The notes below the pieces were generated by a model, which did no database searches, was not told the origin of the DNA, and saw only the letters and a list, made by a program, of their open reading frames with translations. The translations under genes and the position numbers were made by a program. Below are positions 1 through 7,231 of a DNA stretch of 12,806 bases, in pieces. Source of the DNA: an uncultured Solirubrobacterales bacterium (lineage in GTDB: Bacteria; Actinomycetota; Thermoleophilia; Solirubrobacterales; Solirubrobacteraceae); NCBI GenBank assembly GCA_937973575.1, contig CALJKH010000155.1:1-12806 (forward strand), given 5' to 3'. Position 1 is the stretch's first letter. The number at the start of each line of letters is the position of its first letter.

Positions 1-1
1 C

Positions 2-466
2 GGCTCCCGCGTGCCAATCCTGATTCTGACTGCACGAACTGAAACATCAGATCGCGTTGTCGGCCTTGACGCTGGCGCCGACGATTACCTAGCTAAGCCC
101 TACGCCCTAGAGGAGCTGCTTGCCCGCATGAGGGCCCTCCTGCGACGAACCGGCGTAGCTGAAGTTGAGGAGCTGGCAGGCCCAGGCGTGAAGCTTGACC
201 TCGCTGGCCGGCGAGCTTGGCGGGACGGCCGCGAAATGTCGCTCTCAAAAACTGAGTTTGAGCTTCTTGAACTCCTGGTCCGCAACTCAGGAATTGTGCT
301 CGACCGAGACACCATTCACGAGCGCATCTGGGGTTACGACTTCGGGCCCGACTCAAAGAACCTCAATGTCTACATCGGCTACCTGCGGCGGAAGCTTGAA
401 GAAGACGGCGAGCCCCGAGTTCTTCACACCGTTCGCGGCGTCGGCTACGTCATCCGCGAACCATGA
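2..466 (+). CDS. OmpR/PhoB-family response regulator, 3' part (5' end outside window)
   Basis: This is the C-terminal part of a DNA-binding two-component response regulator; the frame is open to the left window edge (the GTG at position 11 is internal), so the start and the phosphoacceptor Asp are missing. What remains of the receiver domain shows the switch Thr in ILTAR, then GLDAGADDY and the conserved Lys of AKPY, ending in the alpha-5 helix ELLARMRALLRR. A short linker leads to a winged-helix domain with LSKTEFELLELL, the recognition-helix region and the C-terminal wing TVRGVGYVIRE, all typical of the OmpR/PhoB class. Its stop overlaps the start of the histidine kinase gene by 4 nt (ATGA), so the two are translationally coupled and surely cognate partners. 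It resembles MprA/TcrA-type actinobacterial regulators, but the target genes cannot be read from the sequence. Confidence 0.95.
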   Translation, partial: GSRVPILILTARTETSDRVVGLDAGADDYLAKPYALEELLARMRALLRRTGVAEVEELAGPGVKLDLAGRRAWRDGREMSLSKTEFELLELLVRNSGIVLDRDTIHERIWGYDFGPDSKNLNVYIGYLRRKLEEDGEPRVLHTVRGVGYVIREP

Positions 467-1893
467 GCCTCCGCTGGAAGTTCGCAATCTCGCTGGGCGC
501 CTTGGCGGCCGTCGCTGCCATCGCCGCGAGCGTCGTTGGATATGCAGCAACTCGGTCCCAGCTCTACTCGCAAATTGATGCATCGCTCAGAGACGCTGGG
601 GCTGGAGCCTTGCATCTAGCTAGCGAGGGACGGCTCGCATCTGCGGCAGCCGTCAGCCCCGCGACCGGTCGCCCCACCCCACCACCAAATATGCGGCCTC
701 CTCGAGACGACGATGGTTTTGGCGGGGCAGACCCGGAAAGCCGTCTCACTAACAGGCTCTTCATAACTCAGCAGATCAACGGAGCCGGTGCCGTTATCTA
801 CTCAGACCCTGTGAGGCTGCCGGTTGACTCCACTGACCTTCGGCTCGCAGTTGCATCACTTCTTGGGTCGGAAAGGCCCGGACGCCATCGGACTCGCAAC
901 GCCGTACTTGGCAAGACCAAGGTCAGAATTGAAACTTGGTCCGTGCCTGGTGGCGGCGCAGTCCAGGTTGCCAGGTCAGTTTCCGACGCCGATGAAACCC
1001 TCACAAACCTTCGTGACCGGTTGATCTTTCTGACAATCACGATCGTCGCCTTCGCAGCCTTGATCGGACTACTGCTCGCAAATCGAGCAACGAAATCACT
1101 TGAGGACCTCACTGACTCTGCTGAGGAGGTCGCGGCCACAGGGTCGCCCGACGCTGATATCGACGTTGACGGCAAGGACGAAATCGGAAGACTCGGCCGT
1201 TCCTTTTCACGGATGCTTGCCTCGCTTGCCGAGTCCAAAGAGCAGCAGCAGCGGTTCGTCCAAGACGCAGGCCATGAGCTGCGCACTCCCCTGACGAGCA
1301 TGACAACGAACCTTGCCGTGCTGGATCAACTTGATCGCCTGTCCCCCGATGACCGGAAGCGCCTTATTGACGACCTCCGTTCTGAGACTGCTGAGATGTC
1401 AGCCCTTGTAAATGAATTGGTTGAGCTAACTGACGGCAGCGCAGACGAAGAGTTCCGCAGTCTTGAACTTCTAGATGTCGTCGAGCGAACCGCCGCCCGG
1501 GCAGGCCGCCGCAGCGGTAGAGAGATCGTCATCAGCGGAACCGGAGCAAGCGTTAACGGCCAGCAACGCGGGCTTGAGCGAGCAATCGGGAACCTGATTG
1601 ACAACGCAATCAAGTTCGACACCTCGGGTGGCCCGATCGATGTCGTTGTTGACGACACCTCAGTAACAGTCTCCGACCGTGGCCCGGGAATCGAACCCGG
1701 CGAGGAGCAGAAGATCTTCGACCGCTTTCACAGAACGGTCGAGGCGCGCAAAGTCCCCGGCTCCGGGTTGGGACTCTCGATCGTGCAGCAGATCGTGGAT
1801 CGGCATAACGGCTCTACATCAGCTCGCAGCCGCGACGGCGGCGGGGCCGAAATCGGCTTTAGGCTTGGCTCTAACGCCAGCGATTCAGCCTAG
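463..1893 (+). CDS. Membrane sensor histidine kinase (MprB-like)
   Basis: A complete 476-residue transmembrane sensor kinase that would phosphorylate the response regulator encoded just before it. Order of domains: short cytoplasmic N-terminus, first membrane helix (about residues 7-29), an extracellular sensor region (about 30-186) with a Pro-rich, acidic stretch near 70-90, second membrane helix (about 187-207), HAMP linker, then HisKA with the phosphoacceptor His271 in the motif DAGHELRTPL. The HATPase_c domain is intact: N box around Asn377/Asn381 (NLIDNAIKF), G1 box DRGPGI (405-410), F box IFDRFHR (418-424) and G2 box GSGLGLSI (433-440). All residues needed for kinase activity are visible. 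The ATG start overlaps the regulator stop (ATGA), so no separate ribosome site is needed. The sensor domain matches no ligand-binding fold I recognise, so the stimulus is unknown; the exported hydrolase gene downstream is a candidate target by position only. Confidence 0.96.
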   Translation: MSLRWKFAISLGALAAVAAIAASVVGYAATRSQLYSQIDASLRDAGAGALHLASEGRLASAAAVSPATGRPTPPPNMRPPRDDDGFGGADPESRLTNRLFITQQINGAGAVIYSDPVRLPVDSTDLRLAVASLLGSERPGRHRTRNAVLGKTKVRIETWSVPGGGAVQVARSVSDADETLTNLRDRLIFLTITIVAFAALIGLLLANRATKSLEDLTDSAEEVAATGSPDADIDVDGKDEIGRLGRSFSRMLASLAESKEQQQRFVQDAGHELRTPLTSMTTNLAVLDQLDRLSPDDRKRLIDDLRSETAEMSALVNELVELTDGSADEEFRSLELLDVVERTAARAGRRSGREIVISGTGASVNGQQRGLERAIGNLIDNAIKFDTSGGPIDVVVDDTSVTVSDRGPGIEPGEEQKIFDRFHRTVEARKVPGSGLGLSIVQQIVDRHNGSTSARSRDGGGAEIGFRLGSNASDSA

Positions 1894-1928
1894 ATAGCGG
1901 GCTCCAAGCGGGGACTTCTGCTTGACGA

Positions 1929-1962
1929 ATACGGTAGCGTTTCTGTTTGAAACAACCCGTAT
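1929..1962. promoter_or_regulatory. Nested dyad in the leader of the secreted hydrolase gene
   Basis: Two inverted repeats share nearly one centre: outer arms ATACGG (1929-1934) and CCGTAT (1957-1962), inner arms GTTTC (1939-1943) and GAAAC (1949-1953) around the loop TGTTT. It sits 26 nt before the chosen ATG. There is no T-run after it, so it is not a typical intrinsic terminator for the kinase operon. It could be an operator for a dimeric regulator or a 5'-UTR hairpin. A TTGACG at 1922-1927 could be a -35 element, but I see no convincing -10 at the right distance. Confidence 0.3.
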
Positions 1963-1971
1963 GTTCACTCT

Positions 1972-1981
1972 GGGAGGGGAG
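1972..1981 (+). promoter_or_regulatory. Strong Shine-Dalgarno that fixes the hydrolase start
   Basis: The purine-rich GGGAGGGGAG lies 6 nt before the ATG at 1988. It supports that ATG over the in-frame TTG at 1922, which would place 22 non-signal-like residues in front of an otherwise perfect signal peptide. Confidence 0.75.
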
Positions 1982-1987
1982 AACCGG

Positions 1988-4108
1988 ATGAGAAAGTCAC
2001 TGCTTGCCCTTGCTGGTGTTGCGGCCGCCGCGTCACTGTCGACAGGAGTTGCCATGGCCGGCACATCGTCGACTTGCGACACAACTGATACGTCAGCGTG
2101 TCTACTGCCCTACCCCAACAACCACTTCACAGTGGCGGATAGCAAGACCCCCACAAAGCTCCGCTTGGCGCTTCCTGCAACTGGCACGCCAGCCAACCAC
2201 AGCGGCGTTCACATTGACCCGACTGAGTGGAACAGGAACGACGGCTTCAGCCCTGGCGCAACCCTGCTTACTTTTGTCCCCGGCATCGACCTCGTCAAGA
2301 GCAAAATCAACCTTGAGGTCTCCCCTCAGCATTACTCCGACCCAGACGCGGGAGCGATCGTCATCGACAAGGCAACTGGCCAACGCTGGCCAATCTTCGG
2401 TGAGCTTGATGCGATCTCCGACGCAGGCAAGCAGGACTTGATCCTCCGCCCACTCGTCAACTTCACCGAGGGCCACACCTATGTCGTGATCCTGCGCAAC
2501 ATCAAGGATTCAAGCGGCGCTGCCATCAGCCCTAACTCTGACTTCAAGAAGCTGCGCGACAAGAAGGCAACTGGCACACTCGCCAAGCGCAAGGCTGAGT
2601 TTGAGTCAATCTTCAAGACGGCTACAAGGGCTGGGGTTACCCGCTCGAGCGTCTATCTGGCGTGGCAGTTCACAGTTGCTAGCCAGAAGAGCCTTTCTGG
2701 CCGCCTGCTGTCCATCCGCAACCAAGCCTTTGCTGCTCTTGGTGACACAACGATGGCGGACCGCACTATTCAAGGCAGCTCGCCGAGCTTCACCATCAAC
2801 CACACGAAGACGAGGGACTACACAGTTTCCGAGAACCCAGATGTGATTCGTCGGGTATACGGCACCATCAACGTCCCATGCTTCCTCAATCGCACCGGCT
2901 GCCCACCCGGCGCCACGATGAACTTCGGCGCTGATGGCAACCCGAAGCAGATCAACGGCAATGTTGATCAAGCCCCGTTCGTTTGCAACATCCCACGTAG
3001 CTCAGTGGCTGAGGACGGCGACTCGGTTACAACTCCCGCGTTCTCAATCATCTATGGCCACGGGCTCCTCGGAAATTACGAGGCGATCAGCCACAATGAC
3101 GCTTACGCCGCAGCCGGTACCGCGTACCACACCGTGATGTGCGGACTTGATTGGCAGGGCATGGCAAGCGGTGACCTTGCCAACATCGGGCTCGGGATCC
3201 TCCCCAACCTTTCGAACTTCAAGTCGCTTGCAGACCGGCTGCAACAGGCCCACCTGAACTTCATGTTCCTTGGCCGGGCGCTGATTCATCCGAACGGACT
3301 TGGTAGCGATGCTTCCTTCAAGTTCGGAGGCCAGAGCGTGCTTAACGGCTCAGCTGGCTTCTCGGGTGACAGCCAAGGCGGCATTTTGGGCGGTGCACTC
3401 ATGTCCGTTGCACCTGACTTCAAGTTTGGCTCACTCGGCGTACCCGGACAGACCTACTCCACCCTGCTCGACCGCTCAACTGACTGGCCCGAGTACGGCC
3501 AGATCATGTACGGCGCCTACGACAAGGGCAAGGAACGCCCAATCCTGATGGCCATGATCCAGCAGCTTTGGGACCGTGGCGAGGCCGATGGGTACTCCCA
3601 ACACATTGGTAGGAACCCGCTTCCGGGGAGCCCGACCAACTCAGTGCTTCTCCTCCCGGCATGGGGCGACCATCAGGTCACAAACCTCGCTGTTGAGAAC
3701 TACGCGAGGACGATCGGAGCGAAGCTCCGCACCCCAGCCCTTGACCACCTCAGAACCGGGCCGTTCAACGTGTTCTGGAACATCACCGACGGTGGCGCCT
3801 CATCAATTACCGGTAACGCGATGATGATGATGGACACTGGCCCACCACGGGCAGCTACCTGCGATAGCTGGGCCTGTGCAGCTAACCCGCTTACAGATCC
3901 AGACCCATGCAAGTCAGGTGAGTGCAAGGGCACCCCAGCCCGACCAGTGGGCAACGTTGCCCCCTTCTACGGCCAAGACCCACACGGCGTTGGTGGCGAC
4001 TCGGCTGAAGTCAGGCGACTGGTCTTCAACTATGTGCGCACTGGCACCCTCCTGCCAGGTTGCAATGGCCTGCCATGCGGCATCGGTGGCTGGCAGCCAG
4101 GCCTTTAG
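1988..4108 (+). CDS. Secreted Cys-rich alpha/beta-hydrolase-like (lipase/esterase-like) protein
   Basis: A 706-residue exported protein. The start at 1988 gives a clean signal peptide (MRKS, hydrophobic core about 5-22, likely cut after AMA near residue 24). The N-terminal part (about 35-290) has the pattern LPYPNNHFTVAD and an LRPLVNFTEGHTYVVILRN-type segment, resembling N-terminal domains of large bacterial extracellular lipase-like proteins. The C-terminal part looks like an alpha/beta hydrolase: an oxyanion-type YGHGLLG (His358), a nucleophile elbow GDSQGG (Ser462), a possible acid in WGDHQV (Asp561) and a possible catalytic His in QDPHG (His666). The triad assignment is inference. About twelve Cys residues after the signal peptide, several in close pairs (30/38, 625/630, 641/646, 692/697), suggest disulfides outside the cell. 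A hairpin terminator follows directly. It lies 94 nt after the kinase gene, so it may be co-regulated. Substrate unknown. Confidence 0.85.
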   Translation: MRKSLLALAGVAAAASLSTGVAMAGTSSTCDTTDTSACLLPYPNNHFTVADSKTPTKLRLALPATGTPANHSGVHIDPTEWNRNDGFSPGATLLTFVPGIDLVKSKINLEVSPQHYSDPDAGAIVIDKATGQRWPIFGELDAISDAGKQDLILRPLVNFTEGHTYVVILRNIKDSSGAAISPNSDFKKLRDKKATGTLAKRKAEFESIFKTATRAGVTRSSVYLAWQFTVASQKSLSGRLLSIRNQAFAALGDTTMADRTIQGSSPSFTINHTKTRDYTVSENPDVIRRVYGTINVPCFLNRTGCPPGATMNFGADGNPKQINGNVDQAPFVCNIPRSSVAEDGDSVTTPAFSIIYGHGLLGNYEAISHNDAYAAAGTAYHTVMCGLDWQGMASGDLANIGLGILPNLSNFKSLADRLQQAHLNFMFLGRALIHPNGLGSDASFKFGGQSVLNGSAGFSGDSQGGILGGALMSVAPDFKFGSLGVPGQTYSTLLDRSTDWPEYGQIMYGAYDKGKERPILMAMIQQLWDRGEADGYSQHIGRNPLPGSPTNSVLLLPAWGDHQVTNLAVENYARTIGAKLRTPALDHLRTGPFNVFWNITDGGASSITGNAMMMMDTGPPRAATCDSWACAANPLTDPDPCKSGECKGTPARPVGNVAPFYGQDPHGVGGDSAEVRRLVFNYVRTGTLLPGCNGLPCGIGGWQPGL

Positions 4109-4131
4109 GAGAGGCTTTAGATAGAGAAGTG

Positions 4132-4157
4132 AACGAGCGGGCAACAGCCCGCTCGTT
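4132..4157. terminator. Bidirectional hairpin terminator between convergent genes
   Basis: A perfect 11-bp stem, AACGAGCGGGC (4132-4142) with GCCCGCTCGTT (4147-4157), closes a 4-nt AACA loop. It lies 23 nt after the hydrolase stop and 15 nt from the ZIP transporter stop, which is on the opposite strand. A short T-run (TTT, 4156-4158) follows on +; the minus strand lacks a clear T-run, so termination is better supported for +. Confidence 0.8.
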
Positions 4158-4172
4158 TCCGTTCTGGGAGCT

Positions 4173-4928
4173 TTAAGCCCAAGCGCTGAGGGCTACACCC
4201 AAGACGGCCATCCCAATCAGCGAAACAACCAGACCGTAGGTTGCAGGCTTGCGGTCTCCTGCCTCTGAGAAGGCTTCAGGCAGTAGGTCAGAGAGAACGA
4301 GCGCAAACATCGCCCCGGCGGCAAAGCCGAGTGACCATGGCAGCAGCGCCCGGACTTGCTCGACCAGGATGTAGGCGATCACTGCCCCGACTGGCTGCGG
4401 AAGGCTTGTTCCAACTGCAGCCCAGAACTGCCGCGAGCGTGAGTAACCGGCCTGCGCCATCGGAATCGCTGTGGCAGTTCCTTCTGGAATGTTCTGGGCC
4501 GAGATGGCGATAAACACGAAGAGACCGAGTGCAGCAGTCGTTGAGGCCCAGGCCGAGCCGAGGGCAAAGCCTTCAGGCAGGCTGTGCACGAACAACACAG
4601 CAAAGACGAGGATTGACCGCCTCTGATGTTTCCCGAACGGATGCGTGTCGTCGCCTTCACGGTGCTCAACCGCACGTTGGGCGATGAGAAGGAAGGCAAT
4701 CCCAATCAGCAGACCTATTGCGAGAGGGAGGTACTTCCCAACTTGGATTGGTTCAATCAGTAGACCGACTGAAGCTGCGGTCATTACTCCGGCGGTGACA
4801 CCGAGAAGCATTGGTTGAAGGCGCGCCACTCGGTCGGGACCGAGCATTCCGACAGGGATTGCCCCGAGTCCGGTAGCGAACGCGGTGATTAATGCGACTC
4901 CGAATACTTCGATAATGCCCACGCCCAC
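4173..4928 (-). CDS. ZIP-family divalent metal transporter
   Basis: A 251-residue inner-membrane protein of the ZIP family, which imports Zn2+ and other divalent metals. It has about eight hydrophobic helices. The transport core is clear: HSLPEGFALG in the fourth-helix region (His115, Glu119) and QNIPEGTATAIP in the fifth (Gln145, Asn146, Glu149), plus DLLPE (Asp214, Glu218) in a later helix. The fifth-helix position that is His in ZupT is Gln here, as far as I recall also seen in other prokaryotic ZIPs. The cytoplasmic loop between helices 3 and 4 is short and His-containing (EHREGDDTHPFGKH). The GTG start at 4928 is chosen because GGGAGGG (4943-4937 on -) sits 8 nt upstream; the downstream GTG at 4922 is less well placed. 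It converges on the hydrolase gene. No metal-responsive operator is evident. Confidence 0.93.
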   Translation of the reverse strand: MGVGIIEVFGVALITAFATGLGAIPVGMLGPDRVARLQPMLLGVTAGVMTAASVGLLIEPIQVGKYLPLAIGLLIGIAFLLIAQRAVEHREGDDTHPFGKHQRRSILVFAVLFVHSLPEGFALGSAWASTTAALGLFVFIAISAQNIPEGTATAIPMAQAGYSRSRQFWAAVGTSLPQPVGAVIAYILVEQVRALLPWSLGFAAGAMFALVLSDLLPEAFSEAGDRKPATYGLVVSLIGMAVLGVALSAWA

Positions 4929-4975
4929 AGGCTATGCCCTCCCTACCCTGTCAATCCGATTGGGTAGGTGCGTTT

Positions 4976-5027
4976 GATGGCTTCCCTCGTTCGCTCCTAA
5001 CTGCTCAGGCTCTCTCGGAAAGCCATC
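4976..5027 (+). repeat. REP-like hairpin element, copy A
   Basis: An imperfect palindrome with the 8-bp outer stem GATGGCTT (4976-4983) and AAGCCATC (5020-5027). Internal blocks CCTCG, TCGC, CTAAC, AGGCTC and CTCGG occur in the same order in copy B, which lies on the opposite strand at 5107-5177. By eye about 80% of aligned positions match, excluding three short gaps. The second base of the stem and its partner change together (A-T here, T-A in copy B), which suggests the fold is conserved. It is in a non-coding interval between the ZIP gene and tRNA-Ser. Confidence 0.6.
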
Positions 5028-5044
5028 ACCACCCCTCCCTGCTC

Positions 5045-5102
5045 GAACCGCCCGCGTACTCTCGGAGATGCAGCTCTCCACGAACGAACCGCCCGTGTGC
5101 TC
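5045..5102 (+). repeat. Pair of 17-nt direct repeats between the hairpin elements
   Basis: GAACCGCCCGCGTACTC (5045-5061) recurs as GAACCGCCCGTGTGCTC (5086-5102), 15 of 17 identical, 24 nt apart. They fill most of the spacer between hairpin copies A and B. Their role is unknown; there are only two units, so this is not a CRISPR array. Confidence 0.55.
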
Positions 5103-5106
5103 GTGA

Positions 5107-5177
5107 GGTTTGGGTTGGCTTCGCCCGAGCGAGCCTTGGGTCGTTAGCGGCGAGCGAGGGTGAAGCCAACCCAGACC
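5107..5177 (-). repeat. REP-like hairpin element, copy B (long stem-loop after tRNA-Ser)
   Basis: The arms 5107-5126 (GGTTTGGGTTGGCTTCGCCC) and 5158-5177 pair over 20 bp with only two G-T wobbles around a 31-nt loop. It is an inverted, diverged copy of element A. It begins 18 nt after the tRNA-Ser 3' end on the transcribed strand, so it would also be a large trailer hairpin; no T-run follows. A second inverted pair, GCTCGTGAGGTTTGG (5099-5113) with CCAAACCACGAGC (5184-5196), overlaps its outer arm, so alternative folds compete. Confidence 0.65.
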
Positions 5178-5195
5178 CCAACACCAAACCACGAG

Positions 5196-5285
5196 CGGAG
5201 AGAGAGGGATTCGAACCCTCGAACGAGGTCAACCCCCGTTACACGATTTCCAATCGTGCCCTTTCAGCCGCTCAGGCACCTCTCC
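5196..5285 (-). tRNA. tRNA-Ser (anticodon GGA)
   Basis: Read on the minus strand this is a 90-nt class II tRNA. The acceptor stem GGAGAGG (5285-5279) pairs with TCTCTCC (one G-T), the D arm contains GCCTGAGCGGCTGAA, the anticodon loop is TTGGAAA with GGA at 5251-5249, a long variable arm follows, and the T arm is GAGGG-TTCGAAT-CCCTC. The discriminator is G (5196), as expected for serine tRNAs. The CCA end is not encoded (GCTC follows), so it must be added by the nucleotidyltransferase. It reads UCC and UCU codons. Confidence 0.97.
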
Positions 5286-5317
5286 AGTTCGATTGAAGCC
5301 TATCGGGGACGGCTAGT

Positions 5318-5331
5318 CGGCCGAAGGGCCG
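5318..5331. other. Small GC hairpin between the aminopeptidase gene and tRNA-Ser
   Basis: CGGCC (5318-5322) pairs with GGCCG (5327-5331) around a GAAG loop (CTTC on the minus strand), 22 nt after the aminopeptidase stop. It might help end the aminopeptidase transcript before the tRNA, but there is no T-run. Short CGGCTAG direct copies flank it. Confidence 0.3.
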
Positions 5332-5352
5332 CAGGCCTCCTCGGCTAGCTGG

Positions 5353-6630
5353 CTAGATTTGCCACTGTCCGGACTTGAGGACAACTACCTCAGTTCCGTC
5401 TGCCAAGACAGCGCTTGTTTCAACCTCGTCGCTACCGATCATGAAGTCCACGTGGACTGCGGAGCGGTTGGCGCGGTCTTGGTCTTCTTCGTCGATCGCG
5501 AAGAGGTAGGCGCTTCCGATAGCAATGTGACTGGCTGCGTTTTCGTCCAAGAGCGTGTCGTAGAAGGGGTGCTCAAGGGGGCCAATTCGCCCGCCTCCGT
5601 CAACGAGTGCAATCTCGCCAAGGCGACTGGCACCTTCGTCCCGTTGGGAAATTGCCTGAAGAGCTTCCCCGCCACGCTCAGCTTCGATCTTGACCACATG
5701 CCCGTCCTTGAACTCAACTCTGAGGCCTTCAATCACCGTGCCGGCTGCCACAAGTGGCTTGGTGGCGGTCACAACTCCGTTGACTCGCTCTGGGTCTGGC
5801 GTGGTGAAGATCTCTTCGGATGGCATGTTTGCCATATGGACAAGCCCGTCCTTGCGTGAGAAGCGAGCGGAAATCCACTTGGAGGTTGGGAGCAGCCCAA
5901 CCTCTAGGTCGGTGCCTGGCCCGCGTAACCGCAGAGCTGTTGGCTTCAAGGCCCTGAGCCTCTCCCCAACGGATTCAAGAAGGTCCATGCGCTCGGCCCA
6001 AGCAGCTCGAGGGTCTGGCTCATCGAGTCGGCAAACATGGGCCACCTCTTTCCAGAGTTGCTCAAGAGCTGCCTCGGGGTCTATATCCGGGAAGCAGAGC
6101 TTGGCCCAGCCGGGAGTTGGGCATGGAACGGCGGTCCAGTTTGTAGTCCTGTCGGAGACAACCTTGCCGTTCTCAGCAACAAAGGGAAGTTGGTCGCGCC
6201 CTACGAGTGCTGGGTCAAGGTCGTCAAAGAGGTGCGGCTCAACAGGGCCGGTGATGCCGATCCTTGCTGCCATCTGATCACCAAGCGCCAGAGCGCGCTG
6301 GCCGTACCACGGTGGGACCCACCCGAGTGAGTCTGGCTCAGCGTGTCGGATGCGCGAGCGCTTTACATGCGGGTCAAACCAAGCTACGTCAACGAACTTG
6401 GCCCCAGCGCGATAGCCAGCATCAGCTAGTGCCCGAACGAACTCCTCTTTGCCTAGCTCTGCGCCGATGGCGAGAACCTGGCCGGGCTGCACGTTGGCGG
6501 CAAAGCTGACTGTCAAGTCCGCCAGCGCCTGAAGGCGTTCCTCGTTGGTATTTGGCAGCGTCACAGTTACAACTCTAATTGACCGGCCCGAGAACGAGGC
6601 AACGCGGTCTGGACCGGTGTCGGGAACCAT
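5353..6630 (-). CDS. M29-family metallo-aminopeptidase (AmpS/PepS-like)
   Basis: A cytoplasmic dinuclear-metal aminopeptidase that removes N-terminal residues from peptides. Family signs from N to C: a Rossmann-like start with VQPGQVLAIGAE and AGAKFVDV, LRGPGTDLEVGL (about 235-246), then PSEEIFTTPD (Glu272/273), LGEIALV (Glu339), ASHIAIGSAY (His368, Tyr375) and VHVDFMIG (His393, Asp395), matching the metal-ligand and catalytic positions of the family. From 6630 the protein is 425 residues, slightly long; a GTG at 6564 would start MTLPNTNEE and give 403, nearer the usual length, whereas the ATG at 6630 has its GGAAAGG directly abutting. The true start may therefore be 6564. It lies 170 nt after the GroES-like gene, so it may have its own promoter. 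No signal peptide is seen. Confidence 0.93.
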   Translation of the reverse strand: MVPDTGPDRVASFSGRSIRVVTVTLPNTNEERLQALADLTVSFAANVQPGQVLAIGAELGKEEFVRALADAGYRAGAKFVDVAWFDPHVKRSRIRHAEPDSLGWVPPWYGQRALALGDQMAARIGITGPVEPHLFDDLDPALVGRDQLPFVAENGKVVSDRTTNWTAVPCPTPGWAKLCFPDIDPEAALEQLWKEVAHVCRLDEPDPRAAWAERMDLLESVGERLRALKPTALRLRGPGTDLEVGLLPTSKWISARFSRKDGLVHMANMPSEEIFTTPDPERVNGVVTATKPLVAAGTVIEGLRVEFKDGHVVKIEAERGGEALQAISQRDEGASRLGEIALVDGGGRIGPLEHPFYDTLLDENAASHIAIGSAYLFAIDEEDQDRANRSAVHVDFMIGSDEVETSAVLADGTEVVVLKSGQWQI

Positions 6631-6800
6631 CCTTTCCGGATCTTGCCTTGCGGCTGCCCCCGGGGGCTTGGTGGCACGGTCTTACATCCCTGACCTTGCT
6701 CTTCCGCGGTCCAATCCGCGTTGCCTGATTCAAGATACAGAGCCTGGGTAGAACTTCAAGGCAGCTACCCCTAACTACCCCGCAATTTCCGAGAAACTGT

Positions 6801-7193
6801 TTAGGAGAGCGGCTTTGAGTTGGCGATTCGGCCGCATTCAGGGCAGACCTCACCATCTTCAAGGTGCCTGTCGGCGCAGGCTGGGCACTCACCAACCTCT
6901 TCGAGGACCCCGAGCATCTCAGTCACCCGAGCGACTAGCAACCTCTCCTCGTCTACTTCGATCCAAACGCCTGCGGTTGCTGGGAACACAACGTGGTCGC
7001 CCACCTTGACTGGCATCGAGACACCAGCTGACTCCCACCAGTCAGTGCCAGGACCAACATCGAGGACGATTCCATGCTGTGGGGGTGGCTCATGTGTGCC
7101 TGGCGGGATCAACAGACCCGATCGCCTTACGCGGTCAGGTTCAAGTTCCTTGATGACGACTCGGTCGAAAAGTGGTTTTAGTCTCTGTGGCAT
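6801..7193 (-). CDS. groES: GroES/Cpn10-like co-chaperonin with C-terminal zinc ribbon
   Basis: A 130-residue protein. Residues 1-95 form a Cpn10 domain: LKPLFDRVVIKELE at the start, then the mobile-loop region RRSGLLIPPGTHEPPP, GIVLDVGPG, KVGDHVVFPATAGVWIEVDEERLLVARVTEM, the usual order in GroES. A linker is followed by CPAC (Cys103, Cys106) and CPEC (Cys117, Cys120), a four-Cys knuckle pair expected to bind one zinc. Ordinary GroES is about 95-105 residues and ends after the core, so the ribbon is an extension. No groEL lies beside it. The gene starts 38 nt after the ABC ATPase stop on the same strand and may be read with it; the Shine-Dalgarno is weak. It may act with a chaperonin encoded elsewhere or be a paralogue with another client; the sequence cannot decide. 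Confidence 0.88.
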   Translation of the reverse strand: MPQRLKPLFDRVVIKELEPDRVRRSGLLIPPGTHEPPPQHGIVLDVGPGTDWWESAGVSMPVKVGDHVVFPATAGVWIEVDEERLLVARVTEMLGVLEEVGECPACADRHLEDGEVCPECGRIANSKPLS

Positions 7194-7231
7194 AACTACT
7201 TCGAGCTTACGGGCTGGGTCAGCCGGTCGGC

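Noticed and set aside
1922..1987. TTG start for the hydrolase at 1922
   Set aside because: It adds 22 non-signal-like residues; the ATG at 1988 has a strong Shine-Dalgarno and starts a proper signal peptide.
5045..5102. CRISPR-like repeats
   Set aside because: Only two imperfect 17-nt units with one spacer, and no cas genes.
4932..5296. Small open frames on both strands in the ZIP-tRNA gap
   Set aside because: They lie over palindromes and the tRNA, have no recognisable domain, and their composition follows the repeats.
6656..6667. Perfect palindrome GCCCCCGGGGGC
   Set aside because: No loop and no conserved context; expected now and then in GC-rich DNA.
6746..6770. GGGTAG/CTACCC inverted repeat after the GroES-like gene as a terminator
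   Set aside because: The stem is only 6 bp with a 13-nt loop and no T-run.
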